Below are positions 1 through 7,463 of a stretch of 64,000 nucleotides of DNA, in pieces. How positions within the stretch are numbered: position 1 is the stretch's first letter; each line of letters opens with the position of its first letter. This DNA is from an uncultured Pelagibacteraceae bacterium (lineage in GTDB: Bacteria; Pseudomonadota; Alphaproteobacteria; Pelagibacterales; Pelagibacteraceae), in the NCBI GenBank assembly GCA_902534465.1, contig CACAPU010000001.1:1-64000 (forward strand), read 5' to 3'. The notes beneath the pieces are model-generated. The model was given only the letters and a program-made list of their open reading frames with translations, was not told where the DNA came from and searched no databases. Made by a program: the position numbers and the translations under genes.

Positions 1-2
1 AA

Positions 3-614
3 ATAAAAAAAGCAAGTCCATCTGCAGGTATTTTGATAGATGACTATGACCCGGTTAAAATTGCCAATATATATAATTCTAAGAATGTAACATGTCTGTC
101 TGTATTAACCGAAGAAGATTTTTTTTTAGGAAATCTATCTCATATTTCTGAAATAAAAAAAAAAATTGAATTACCCATTCTTTGTAAAGATTTTTTTGTT
201 GATAAATTTCAAGTACCTTTAGCAAAAAGTCACGGGGCTGATGCAGTCCTGATTATATTAGCCGGTATTTCTGAAAAAGTTGCTGATGAAATTTACGAGG
301 AGGCTTTAAAGTATAATATGAGTGTAATTGTTGAAGTTCATACAGTTGAGGAGGCAGAAAAATCAGTAAAATATCCGGATGCTTTGATTGGTATAAATAA
401 TCGAAACCTAAAAACTCTTAAAACTGAGATAAATACAACTTATGATATATATGATGTTGTTTCAAATCACTCTTCCCCTCTAATTTCTGAGAGTGGTCTC
501 AAAACAAAAGATGAATTACTTGATATAAAAAACAGGACCTCAATAAGCACTTTTTTAATTGGTGAATCACTTTTAAAAGATTTAGAAAATAATAATATTT
601 TTTCTCTTTTGTAG
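3..614 (+). CDS. trpC: Indole-3-glycerol phosphate synthase, 5' end cut by window edge
   Basis: Converts the CdRP intermediate to indole-3-glycerol phosphate in tryptophan synthesis; cytoplasmic TIM barrel. The reading frame is open from base 3 and begins inside the family motif IKKASPS, so the real start lies upstream; the TTG at 33 is internal. Visible active-site segments are KASPS, PILCKDFFVD (Lys), VEVHTVEEAE (Glu), GINNRNL (Asn) and ISESGL (Glu), all in the order of the family. About 204 codons are present of a usual ~260. lexA follows after 84 bp, whereas moaC and moeA usually intervene in related alphaproteobacteria. Confidence 0.95.
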   Translation: MKKASPSAGILIDDYDPVKIANIYNSKNVTCLSVLTEEDFFLGNLSHISEIKKKIELPILCKDFFVDKFQVPLAKSHGADAVLIILAGISEKVADEIYEEALKYNMSVIVEVHTVEEAEKSVKYPDALIGINNRNLKTLKTEINTTYDIYDVVSNHSSPLISESGLKTKDELLDIKNRTSISTFLIGESLLKDLENNNIFSLL

Positions 615-656
615 AAATTTTCCAAGATTTATAATGCTTTTTAGCTGTTGTATAAA
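608..656 (+). promoter_or_regulatory. Candidate lexA promoter region
   Basis: Two candidate -10 hexamers precede lexA: TATAAT at 630-635, with a weak -35 (TTTGTA, 608-613, spacer 16), and TATAAA at 651-656. With the second, the SOS box at 662-676 would overlap the transcription start, the usual layout for a LexA-repressed gene. The choice is inference from motif shape only. Confidence 0.35.
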
Positions 657-661
657 TTGAG

Positions 662-676
662 GAACTTTTATAGAAC
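662..676 (+). promoter_or_regulatory. LexA operator (SOS box), GAAC-N7-GAAC
   Basis: The sequence GAACTTTTATAGAAC is an exact direct repeat of GAAC with a 7-base spacer. GTTC-N7-GTTC (this motif on the other strand) is the known alphaproteobacterial LexA binding site. It lies 22 bp upstream of the chosen lexA start codon, so negative autoregulation of lexA is the natural reading. A further GTTC at 694-697 just before the ATG faces the opposite way and is probably incidental. Confidence 0.85.
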
Positions 677-698
677 ATCGATGTACTTAATTTGTTCT

Positions 699-1382
699 AT
701 GTTAACTAAAAAACAAAAAAACCTACTAATCTTTATCAACAAAAAGTTGAGATCTACAGGTGTGTCCCCTTCATACGAGGAAATGAAAGAATCGTTAAAT
801 TTAAAATCTAAATCTGGCATTCACAGACTTATTAGTGCATTAGAAGAAAGAGGTTTTATTAAAAGATTAGCCCATAAAGCGAGAGCATTGGAAGTAATTA
901 AGTTACCTGAAACCGCATCTGCAAACGACATTTATAACAGCTTTTCTCCAAGCGTTATTAAGGGAGGATTAGATGAGGAAAATTTAAATAATTCTAAAGA
1001 TACAGAAATCCCTGTTCTTGGAAAAATTGCTGCAGGAACTCCGATTGAAGCTATACAGAATGAAGTTTCAAGAATTCCACTACCAGCAAATATTGAAAAA
1101 GATGGAGAATTTTTTGGTTTAAAGGTTCAAGGGGATTCTATGATTGAAGCTGGAATAAATGATGGTGATACTGTTATTGTAAAAAAAGCAGATACTGCAG
1201 ATAATGGAAAAATTGTAGTAGCTTTAATTGATGATCATGAGGCTATGTTGAAAAGAATTAGAAGAAAAGGTAAAACTGTTGCATTAGAAAGTGCAAATAG
1301 AAATTACGAAACAAAAATTTTTGGCCCAGATAGAGTGAAAGTTCAAGGAATTCTTGTATCTTTATATAGAAACTTTCAGTAA
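699..1382 (+). CDS. lexA: LexA repressor
   Basis: SOS-response repressor and self-cleaving S24 peptidase. With the ATG at 699 the protein has 227 residues, close to the family size, and begins MLTKKQKNLLIFI like other LexA proteins. An upstream in-frame ATG at 648 would put the SOS box inside the coding region, so it is rejected. The N-terminal winged helix-turn-helix spans roughly residues 1-65. Self-cleavage would occur at Ala112-Gly113 (KIAAGTP), with catalytic Ser147 (GDSM) and Lys185 (EAMLKRI). gltX follows after 19 bp, with no comEC gene between. Regulation by its own operator is expected. Confidence 0.96.
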   Translation: MLTKKQKNLLIFINKKLRSTGVSPSYEEMKESLNLKSKSGIHRLISALEERGFIKRLAHKARALEVIKLPETASANDIYNSFSPSVIKGGLDEENLNNSKDTEIPVLGKIAAGTPIEAIQNEVSRIPLPANIEKDGEFFGLKVQGDSMIEAGINDGDTVIVKKADTADNGKIVVALIDDHEAMLKRIRRKGKTVALESANRNYETKIFGPDRVKVQGILVSLYRNFQ

Positions 1383-1401
1383 AATAGTCTAAATAAATCC
1401 C

Positions 1402-2796
1402 ATGAAAAAAGTAGCAACTAGATTTGCTCCTTCTCCTACCGGCCCTCTTCATATTGGTGGAGTAAGAACAGCTCTATTTAATTGGTTATATTCAAAAAAT
1501 AATTCAGGTAAATTTTATTTAAGGATAGAAGACACTGATAAAGAAAGATCTAAGGAAGAACATAAAATTCAAATAATTAATTCTCTAAAATGGATGGGAA
1601 TTGAACACGATGGTGAAGAGTATATTCAATCAAAAATGATTGGCGAACACGTAACTATTGCTAAAAGATTATTAGAAAATGGAAATGCTTATAAATGCTT
1701 TTGTAGCGCAGAGGAAATAGAGGAACAAAAGAAAAGGGCCAAACAAAAAAAAATTCCTTATGTGTATAATCGAAAATGGCGTGATATTTCTGAAGATCAA
1801 GCCCCAATGGGGATAAAACCAGTTATAAGATTTAAAAGTAAAATAGAAGGCACTTCTCTACTTAAAGACTTAGTTCAAGGAAACGTGGAGATTGAAAATA
1901 ATACTATTGAGGATTTTGTTATTTTAAGAAATGACGAAACACCAACATATAATCTATCGGCGTCAGTTGATGATCATAATATGGGAATGACACATATTAT
2001 AAGAGGAGATGATCATAAAATTAATACTTTTAAACAAATACAGATATATGAAGCACTAGGATGGGATATTCCACAATTTGCTCATATACCTCTTATTCAC
2101 ACAATAGATGGTAAGAAATTATCAAAAAGAGACAATGCCTCAACATTAGAAGATTACTCAAAAATTGGGATTCTACCTGAATCACTTAGAAATTACCTAC
2201 TTAGGCTAGGATGGTCTTATAAAGATAAGGAAATTTTTAGCTTAGATGAAAGTATAAAACTTTTTGATTTAGAAGGAATAGGTAAATCACCTTCAAAACT
2301 TGATATGAGTAGAATTCTTTCTATGAATGAATATTACATTAAAAATAGTGAAGAAAATATATTGTACGAAAAGTTAAAAGAATATTGTGAAATATATAAA
2401 GAAAGAATTCAAGAAGATAAAGAAAATACAATAAAAAGGTCATTAACATTTTTAAAAAATAAAGCAAAAACACTTGAGGATATATTTTACAATTCTAAAT
2501 ACATATTAAATGATAAAGTTATTTTTAACGAAAGTGATAAAGAGCTTATAAATGATGAAGCAAAAAAAATAATACATTTATTTAAAGAGAAGATTTCAGA
2601 ATTAGAAATTTTTGATAGAGAAAATTTAGAACAAATAATAAATGCGTTAATAAAATTGAATAATACAAATTTTAAGGGCATAGGGCAGCCATTACGAATA
2701 ATGTTAACAGGATCTAAATTTGGTCCAGGAATATATGATATAATATTATCTCTTGGAAAAAACGAGGTAATAAAAAGATTAGGAAATATAGGATAA
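1402..2796 (+). CDS. gltX: Glutamyl-tRNA synthetase
   Basis: Class I aminoacyl-tRNA synthetase that charges tRNA-Glu (and possibly tRNA-Gln if the GatCAB route is used; not testable here). The 464 residues match the family. The ATP-binding HIGH motif appears as HIGG at residues 17-20 (FAPSPTGPLHIGG) and the KMSKS loop as KLSKR at 239-243. An ATG with the typical N-terminus VATRFAPSPTG sets the start. It is 19 bp after lexA and probably co-transcribed. Its last 18 bases overlap the convergent end of lpxB. gltA, the usual neighbour, is not here. Confidence 0.97.
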   Translation: MKKVATRFAPSPTGPLHIGGVRTALFNWLYSKNNSGKFYLRIEDTDKERSKEEHKIQIINSLKWMGIEHDGEEYIQSKMIGEHVTIAKRLLENGNAYKCFCSAEEIEEQKKRAKQKKIPYVYNRKWRDISEDQAPMGIKPVIRFKSKIEGTSLLKDLVQGNVEIENNTIEDFVILRNDETPTYNLSASVDDHNMGMTHIIRGDDHKINTFKQIQIYEALGWDIPQFAHIPLIHTIDGKKLSKRDNASTLEDYSKIGILPESLRNYLLRLGWSYKDKEIFSLDESIKLFDLEGIGKSPSKLDMSRILSMNEYYIKNSEENILYEKLKEYCEIYKERIQEDKENTIKRSLTFLKNKAKTLEDIFYNSKYILNDKVIFNESDKELINDEAKKIIHLFKEKISELEIFDRENLEQIINALIKLNNTNFKGIGQPLRIMLTGSKFGPGIYDIILSLGKNEVIKRLGNIG

Positions 2797-3909
2797 GATA
2801 ATATTTGATGCTTCTTCAGACGAAGAGCTAGGAGAGGTCAATGTTTGAAGAGTTTTTTTTATTTCATCTTTTTGTTTAGAAATTAAATCTGGTTTTTTTA
2901 GAAAATAGTAAACACTTTTAAATATTTCATCAGCATTACATTCGGATTGTATCAACTCTGGAATAACCTCTCTATTATTGATAATATTTATCATATTAAC
3001 AAATTTTATATTTAGTAGAAATTTTGCTAAATAAAAATTTATAAAATTCATCTTATAAATAATTACTGATGGAATATTCATTTTACACACTTCTAAGGAA
3101 ACTGTCCCAGATTTTACTACCGCAAAAATTGATTTTTTTAAAACAGCAGTTTTAATTTTGTCATCGCTAATAATTTCTAGATTTTGTATAGATTCTTTTA
3201 AAATATAACTCGATATTAGTTCTTTATTTTTATCGGTTGCATGAAATATAAAATTATAATTAGGATCCTTGATATTCATTTTTTTTATAAAATTAATTAG
3301 AATTGGCATATGATAAATAATCTCTGAAATTCTACTTCCAGGAAAAATTGATATAGTATTTTTTTTATCTATAAATTGGTCTATTTGGATATTTTTATTA
3401 ATTTTTTTATCCAACAAAGGATGACCTACAAATGTATTAGTCAGTTTTTCTTTATCAAAATATTCCATTTCAAACTTAAAAAGTAACAAAATATGGTCTA
3501 AAAATTTCTTCATTTTCTTAACTCTTCCCTCTCTCCATGCCCAAACTTTGGGTGCAATAAAATGAATTATTTTTATTTTTGGATTTTTCTCTTTTACTAA
3601 TTTTGCTACTCTTAATGTAAAATCTGGACTATCAACACTAAATAAAATATCTGGGTTAAATTTTAAGATTTCATTAACAGTATCTTTTATTTTACGTTTT
3701 ATTTTAAAAAAATTTAATAATATATCGGTAAAAGCTATAAATGTGATTTCTTTTTGCTCATAGATTGTCTTTATACCTAACTTTTCTAAGTTTGCACCAC
3801 CAACGCTTAAGAATTCTATATCAGTTCTTTTTGTTTTTACTTGTGATATTACCTCAGACGCTAATTTATCTCCCGAAGGTTCACCTGTAAGAACAAAAAT
3901 TTTTTTCAT
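2779..3909 (-). CDS. lpxB: Lipid-A-disaccharide synthase
   Basis: Glycosyltransferase (GT19) joining UDP-2,3-diacylglucosamine and lipid X to form the lipid A disaccharide at the inner membrane. The 376 residues fit the family. Visible markers are the N-terminal LTGEPSGDKLA, VGGANLEKLG, the VDSPDFTLRVAK segment, HFIAPKVWAWREGRVKKM, the FVGHPLLD motif and the SGTVSLE nucleotide-binding loop. It is the last gene of the rpsB-to-lpxB strand block; its start overlaps the lpxI stop by 4 bases, so the two are translationally coupled. Its 3' end overlaps gltX tail to tail. Confidence 0.96.
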   Translation of the reverse strand: MKKIFVLTGEPSGDKLASEVISQVKTKRTDIEFLSVGGANLEKLGIKTIYEQKEITFIAFTDILLNFFKIKRKIKDTVNEILKFNPDILFSVDSPDFTLRVAKLVKEKNPKIKIIHFIAPKVWAWREGRVKKMKKFLDHILLLFKFEMEYFDKEKLTNTFVGHPLLDKKINKNIQIDQFIDKKNTISIFPGSRISEIIYHMPILINFIKKMNIKDPNYNFIFHATDKNKELISSYILKESIQNLEIISDDKIKTAVLKKSIFAVVKSGTVSLEVCKMNIPSVIIYKMNFINFYLAKFLLNIKFVNMINIINNREVIPELIQSECNADEIFKSVYYFLKKPDLISKQKDEIKKTLQTLTSPSSSSEEASNIILSYIS

Positions 3910-4697
3910 ATAGAAATAAGAAAAAGTTTATTTTGATTAGCATATTTAATACAGACTTCTTTATTTAATATAATATTTTGATTTGATTTAACCACAATCC
4001 CTTTGATGCCAACTTTATTACAATCTTTAAATGTATCTATTCCTATTGTTGGTAAGTCTACCCTTAAATCTTGTTTTGCTTTAGGCATTTTTATTAGAAT
4101 ACCTTTTTTAATTTTGGATTTAGGGACAGATTTTATCATTTCTTTTGTGCCTTTTCTTGACTCTCTAGAAATGATTTTATTGTTTCTTATAATAACTGCT
4201 TGAGTGTGATTGTAGGAATTTATTTTTTTTAATGTTCTAATTCCTTTTGATATATCCTTTTTTTCTAGTAAATTTGGTTTAATTTTTGTATAAACTCCTT
4301 TCTTTAAAGTTAATTCTGGATTAAAAGTATTTAATTTAATAACTTTTATTTTATTTTCTGACAAAATTTTTATTAAAACTTTTAATATTGCGGCATCACC
4401 TAATTTTGACGCTTTAACTATTCTTGGGATATAAAACAGTCCTCTAATGTCTAATTTGAGTTTTGATAATTTAGGTTTAATTATATTTCCAGCAAATATA
4501 ACCTTATTACATTTTTTTGATTTAATTAGTTTTAAAATTTCACCAAATTTACCTATATTAATGAAAAAACTATTCTTATTTTTTTTAAATTTATTATTTT
4601 TTGTAAGATCTATAATGAAATATTTTATCTTCTTTCTCTCTATTTTTTTTACAATTTCATTTGGTAAATCTTTTTCTCCTAAAAAAAGTCCTATCAT
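3906..4697 (-). CDS. lpxI: UDP-2,3-diacylglucosamine pyrophosphatase LpxI
   Basis: Hydrolyses UDP-2,3-diacylglucosamine to lipid X and UMP; LpxI replaces LpxH in alphaproteobacteria. The 263 residues match the family (formerly DUF1009). Recognisable segments are the N-terminal GLFLGEKDLP, GTKEMI, the near-invariant PKAKQDLRVDLPTIG and the final GIKGIVVKSNQ. The catalytic Asp of the family lies in the DLRVDLPTIG region. It sits between lpxA and lpxB, overlapping lpxA by one base (TAATG) and lpxB by four, in the standard alphaproteobacterial order. The protein is very rich in Lys and Ile, following the genome's AT bias. Confidence 0.93.
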   Translation of the reverse strand: MIGLFLGEKDLPNEIVKKIERKKIKYFIIDLTKNNKFKKNKNSFFINIGKFGEILKLIKSKKCNKVIFAGNIIKPKLSKLKLDIRGLFYIPRIVKASKLGDAAILKVLIKILSENKIKVIKLNTFNPELTLKKGVYTKIKPNLLEKKDISKGIRTLKKINSYNHTQAVIIRNNKIISRESRKGTKEMIKSVPKSKIKKGILIKMPKAKQDLRVDLPTIGIDTFKDCNKVGIKGIVVKSNQNIILNKEVCIKYANQNKLFLISI

Positions 4698-5479
4698 TAT
4701 TTACTAAGTGGAAGTGATATTGGTCTTTTTTTATCTGAATTTATAAAATTAAGTATTTTTTTGACAAATTCATTATTTTTAAGATCGCTATTAAGTCCTT
4801 CTATATTTTCTCTAAAACTTGGAGTTTTAAATATTATTTCATATGCTAATTGAACTTTTTTAATATTTTCATTTGAAACTTTAGATCTTCTTAATCCAAT
4901 AAGATTTAATCCAATTAAATTATTTCTATTGCCCAAAGAAAGACCAAATGGAATTACGTCACTTAAAACACCTGTCATTCCACCTATCATTGCAGCTTCA
5001 CCTATTCTAGAAAATTGGTGTATAGCACAGCTCCCTCCAATAACTGCATTTTTTTGAATTGTAACATGACCTCCAACTTGAACATTATTAGCCAATACTA
5101 TATTGCTTGAAATTTTGCAGTCATGAGCTACATGACAATAAACCATAAATAAATTATTATCTCCAATACTTGTAATTCCACCACCTTGCTCTGTTCCTGG
5201 ATTTATATTTACATACTCTCTAAATATATTGCTATTTCCTATAATTAATGAATTTTTTTCACCTTTATATTTTAAATCTTGCGGAGGAGTTCCGATTGAA
5301 GAAAAGGGATAAATCAGATTATTATTTCCAATTATTGTATTGCCGGCAATATTTACATGAGAATATAATACTGTATTATCTCCAATTTCAACATTTGGTC
5401 CTATAATAGAATATGGTCCTATTTCAACACTATCTGCAATTTTAGCATTTTTATCAACAATAGCTGTTTTGTGTATCAC
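4697..5479 (-). CDS. lpxA: UDP-N-acetylglucosamine acyltransferase
   Basis: Transfers a 3-hydroxyacyl chain from ACP to UDP-GlcNAc, the first step of lipid A synthesis. The 260 residues form a left-handed beta-helix of hexapeptide repeats (AKIADSVEIGPYSIIGPNVEIG and onward), followed by a C-terminal helical region from about residue 200. The segment VYCHVAHDCKI carries the catalytic His of the family. It starts IHKTAIVDKNA like other LpxA proteins. It is 55 bp after fabZ and overlaps lpxI by one base, so it belongs to the lpxD-fabZ-lpxA-lpxI-lpxB run. Confidence 0.97.
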   Translation of the reverse strand: MIHKTAIVDKNAKIADSVEIGPYSIIGPNVEIGDNTVLYSHVNIAGNTIIGNNNLIYPFSSIGTPPQDLKYKGEKNSLIIGNSNIFREYVNINPGTEQGGGITSIGDNNLFMVYCHVAHDCKISSNIVLANNVQVGGHVTIQKNAVIGGSCAIHQFSRIGEAAMIGGMTGVLSDVIPFGLSLGNRNNLIGLNLIGLRRSKVSNENIKKVQLAYEIIFKTPSFRENIEGLNSDLKNNEFVKKILNFINSDKKRPISLPLSK

Positions 5480-5534
5480 ATATTCAAAATAACAAATTTA
5501 AGATTTTTTTCTTATCAACTATTACTACTAATTA

Positions 5535-5981
5535 TTACTTTCTATCCACAATAGTGGCTGACCATATTGCATCTGCCATTTTTTTATCTCCTACAAAAGC
5601 TGTTCCCTTATATTTCCAAACTCTTCCATGGGATCTGATAGCCTCTATTTTTAATTCCAATACACAATCAGGTATGACTGGATTTCTAAATCTTGCTTTC
5701 TCAATTGTCATTAAAAATACTAATTTGTTATCGTAAGTTGCTTTATCTAATCCATCGGCAGTCAAAGCTGCTGCAGCTTGACCAAAGGCCTCAACAATTA
5801 ATACACCAGGCATGACTGGTTCTCCTGGAAAGTGACCGTTTACAAAAAAACTATTTTTTTTCACATTAACGATTGCTGTTGCTGAAAATAGTTTTTTAAT
5901 ATTCTTTAACTCATCTATAAGAAGCATTGGTTCTCTGTGGGGTAACAACTTCTTTATTTGTTCTTTATTTAAATTAGTCAT
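5535..5981 (-). CDS. fabZ: 3-hydroxyacyl-ACP dehydratase FabZ
   Basis: Dehydrates 3-hydroxyacyl-ACP in type II fatty acid elongation and competes with LpxA and LpxD for the same acyl-ACP pool. The 148-residue hot-dog fold protein has the family motifs LLPHREPMLLID near the N-terminus and GHFPGEPVMPGVLIVEA around residues 50-65, which carries the catalytic His, with the catalytic Glu in VEAFGQ. It overlaps the 3' end of lpxD by 8 bases and precedes lpxA, the usual lipid A operon order. Confidence 0.97.
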   Translation of the reverse strand: MTNLNKEQIKKLLPHREPMLLIDELKNIKKLFSATAIVNVKKNSFFVNGHFPGEPVMPGVLIVEAFGQAAAALTADGLDKATYDNKLVFLMTIEKARFRNPVIPDCVLELKIEAIRSHGRVWKYKGTAFVGDKKMADAIWSATIVDRK

Positions 5982-6954
5982 TTAATTTATTATCCTTTAA
6001 AAAATTCCTGATATTTTTAGCAGGGTATCCCATCACTTTTGTATTTGAAGGAATATTTTTAATTACTCCACTGCCCCCTCCTATTTGTACGTTATCTCCT
6101 ATGTACAAATGACCTGAAATTCCAGCTTGACCACCAATAATAACTCTATTACCAATTTTTGAGCTGCCTGCAAAACCAACTTGGCCAGTAATTATACAGT
6201 TTTTTCCAATTTTTACGTTATGAGCAATATGCACCTGATTATCCAAAAATGTCCCATCGCCTATAATTGTGTCAGACAAAGATCCTCTATCTATAGTATT
6301 GTTAGACCCTATTTCAACATTATTTCCAATTAATACTGATCCTATATGTGGATATCTATAATTTTTTACTTTTTCAGGAAAGAAACCAAACCCTTTTTTA
6401 CCTATGATCGCACCATCCAATACATTAGTATCATTTCCAATTATTGTATTTTTAATAATTACATTGCTACCTATATTACAGTTGTTGCCAATTCTTACAT
6501 TGCTTTCAATTATTGTATTGTGCCCAATAGAGCAATTACTACCAATTTTTACATTTTGTCCAAAAAGCACATTCCTTCCAATCTCTAATTTTGGATATTT
6601 TTTTTTATTTACATTGGTGACATTTAGATCAAAGTTATCTTTAAGAGCTTGCGGATAAAACAAGGAGGTTATCTTAGCAACAGATAACAAGACATTTGAA
6701 ACTTCAATAACATTTATTTTTTTTGGAATAATATTGTTGAATTTTTTATTCGTTATTACAAATTTTGATTTCGTTTTTTTTAAAAAATCTAAATATTTAA
6801 TAGAGTGAAAAAAAGTTATATCATCTTTTGATGCTGACATTAATTCCTTTATATCTTTTATTTGTGAATTAGTTTTTAATTTTTTCAAATCTAAATTTAA
6901 TAAAATTTCATTAATCTTAAGATATTTTTTTTTTTTAAAAAAAATGTTTTTCAT
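5974..6954 (-). CDS. lpxD: UDP-3-O-acylglucosamine N-acyltransferase
   Basis: Adds the second 3-hydroxyacyl chain to UDP-3-O-acylglucosamine in lipid A synthesis. The 326 residues contain an N-terminal substrate-binding domain (to about residue 100), then a hexapeptide-repeat beta-helix (IGRNVLFGQNVKIGSNCSIG onward). HIAHNVKIG includes the catalytic His of the family. The start codon overlaps the stop of the upstream ompH/skp-like gene by 4 bases and the end overlaps fabZ by 8, indicating one coupled transcript with bamA and the other lpx genes. Confidence 0.95.
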   Translation of the reverse strand: MKNIFFKKKKYLKINEILLNLDLKKLKTNSQIKDIKELMSASKDDITFFHSIKYLDFLKKTKSKFVITNKKFNNIIPKKINVIEVSNVLLSVAKITSLFYPQALKDNFDLNVTNVNKKKYPKLEIGRNVLFGQNVKIGSNCSIGHNTIIESNVRIGNNCNIGSNVIIKNTIIGNDTNVLDGAIIGKKGFGFFPEKVKNYRYPHIGSVLIGNNVEIGSNNTIDRGSLSDTIIGDGTFLDNQVHIAHNVKIGKNCIITGQVGFAGSSKIGNRVIIGGQAGISGHLYIGDNVQIGGGSGVIKNIPSNTKVMGYPAKNIRNFLKDNKLND

Positions 6955-7463
6955 TCTAAATTTAAGTTTTTTATCTTTTGATCAAGAAGTTTTAATATTT
7001 CCTCGGTAATTTCTAAATTTTTTTTACCAACAATTATATTTTTTTTAGGGATAACCAATGAAATTGAATTTTCATTTACATATTGAGTAACAATTGGATT
7101 CAACTCATTCAAGATTTTTTTTACATTTTCTAATTTTATTTTGTTGATGTTATCTAAAGATTTTTTTTTATCTGATCTATATTTTTGCACTTCTTTAGAT
7201 AGCTGATTAAATTTTTTATCAAATTCAATTTTTTCTAGTATGTTTTGTTGAGCTATGAGTGATTGTTCTTTTTCAACAATTTTATTTTCTATAGCTTTAT
7301 ATTTAGCCAGATTTTTATCATTAAGTGATTTAAGATATTTATTTAGTGATTTTCCAACTTCAGAATTATTTAAAATGTAATTCATATCTATGTAAACAAC
7401 TTCAGAGTAAGCTTTTAATGAAATAATTTGAAAAAGTATAATTAATAAAAAAAATTTTTTCAT
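6951..7463 (-). CDS. OmpH/Skp-family periplasmic chaperone
   Basis: Probable Skp-like holdase for unfolded outer-membrane proteins. The 170-residue product has an N-terminal signal peptide (MKKFFLLIILFQIISLKAYS) and then VVYIDMNYILNNSEVGKSLN, the usual OmpH opening. A long charged coiled-coil-prone helix follows (about residues 45-110), and the family ends with a segment like NENISLVIPKKNIIVG. Its place directly after bamA (sharing one base) and before lpxD is the classic location of skp/ompH. Sequence identity between Skp proteins is low, so the call rests on architecture and context. Confidence 0.88.
   Translation of the reverse strand: MKKFFLLIILFQIISLKAYSEVVYIDMNYILNNSEVGKSLNKYLKSLNDKNLAKYKAIENKIVEKEQSLIAQQNILEKIEFDKKFNQLSKEVQKYRSDKKKSLDNINKIKLENVKKILNELNPIVTQYVNENSISLVIPKKNIIVGKKNLEITEEILKLLDQKIKNLNLE

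Noticed and set aside
648..698. An upstream in-frame start extending lexA by 17 codons
   Set aside because: The extension covers the SOS box and does not resemble LexA N-termini; the ATG at 699 gives the standard start.
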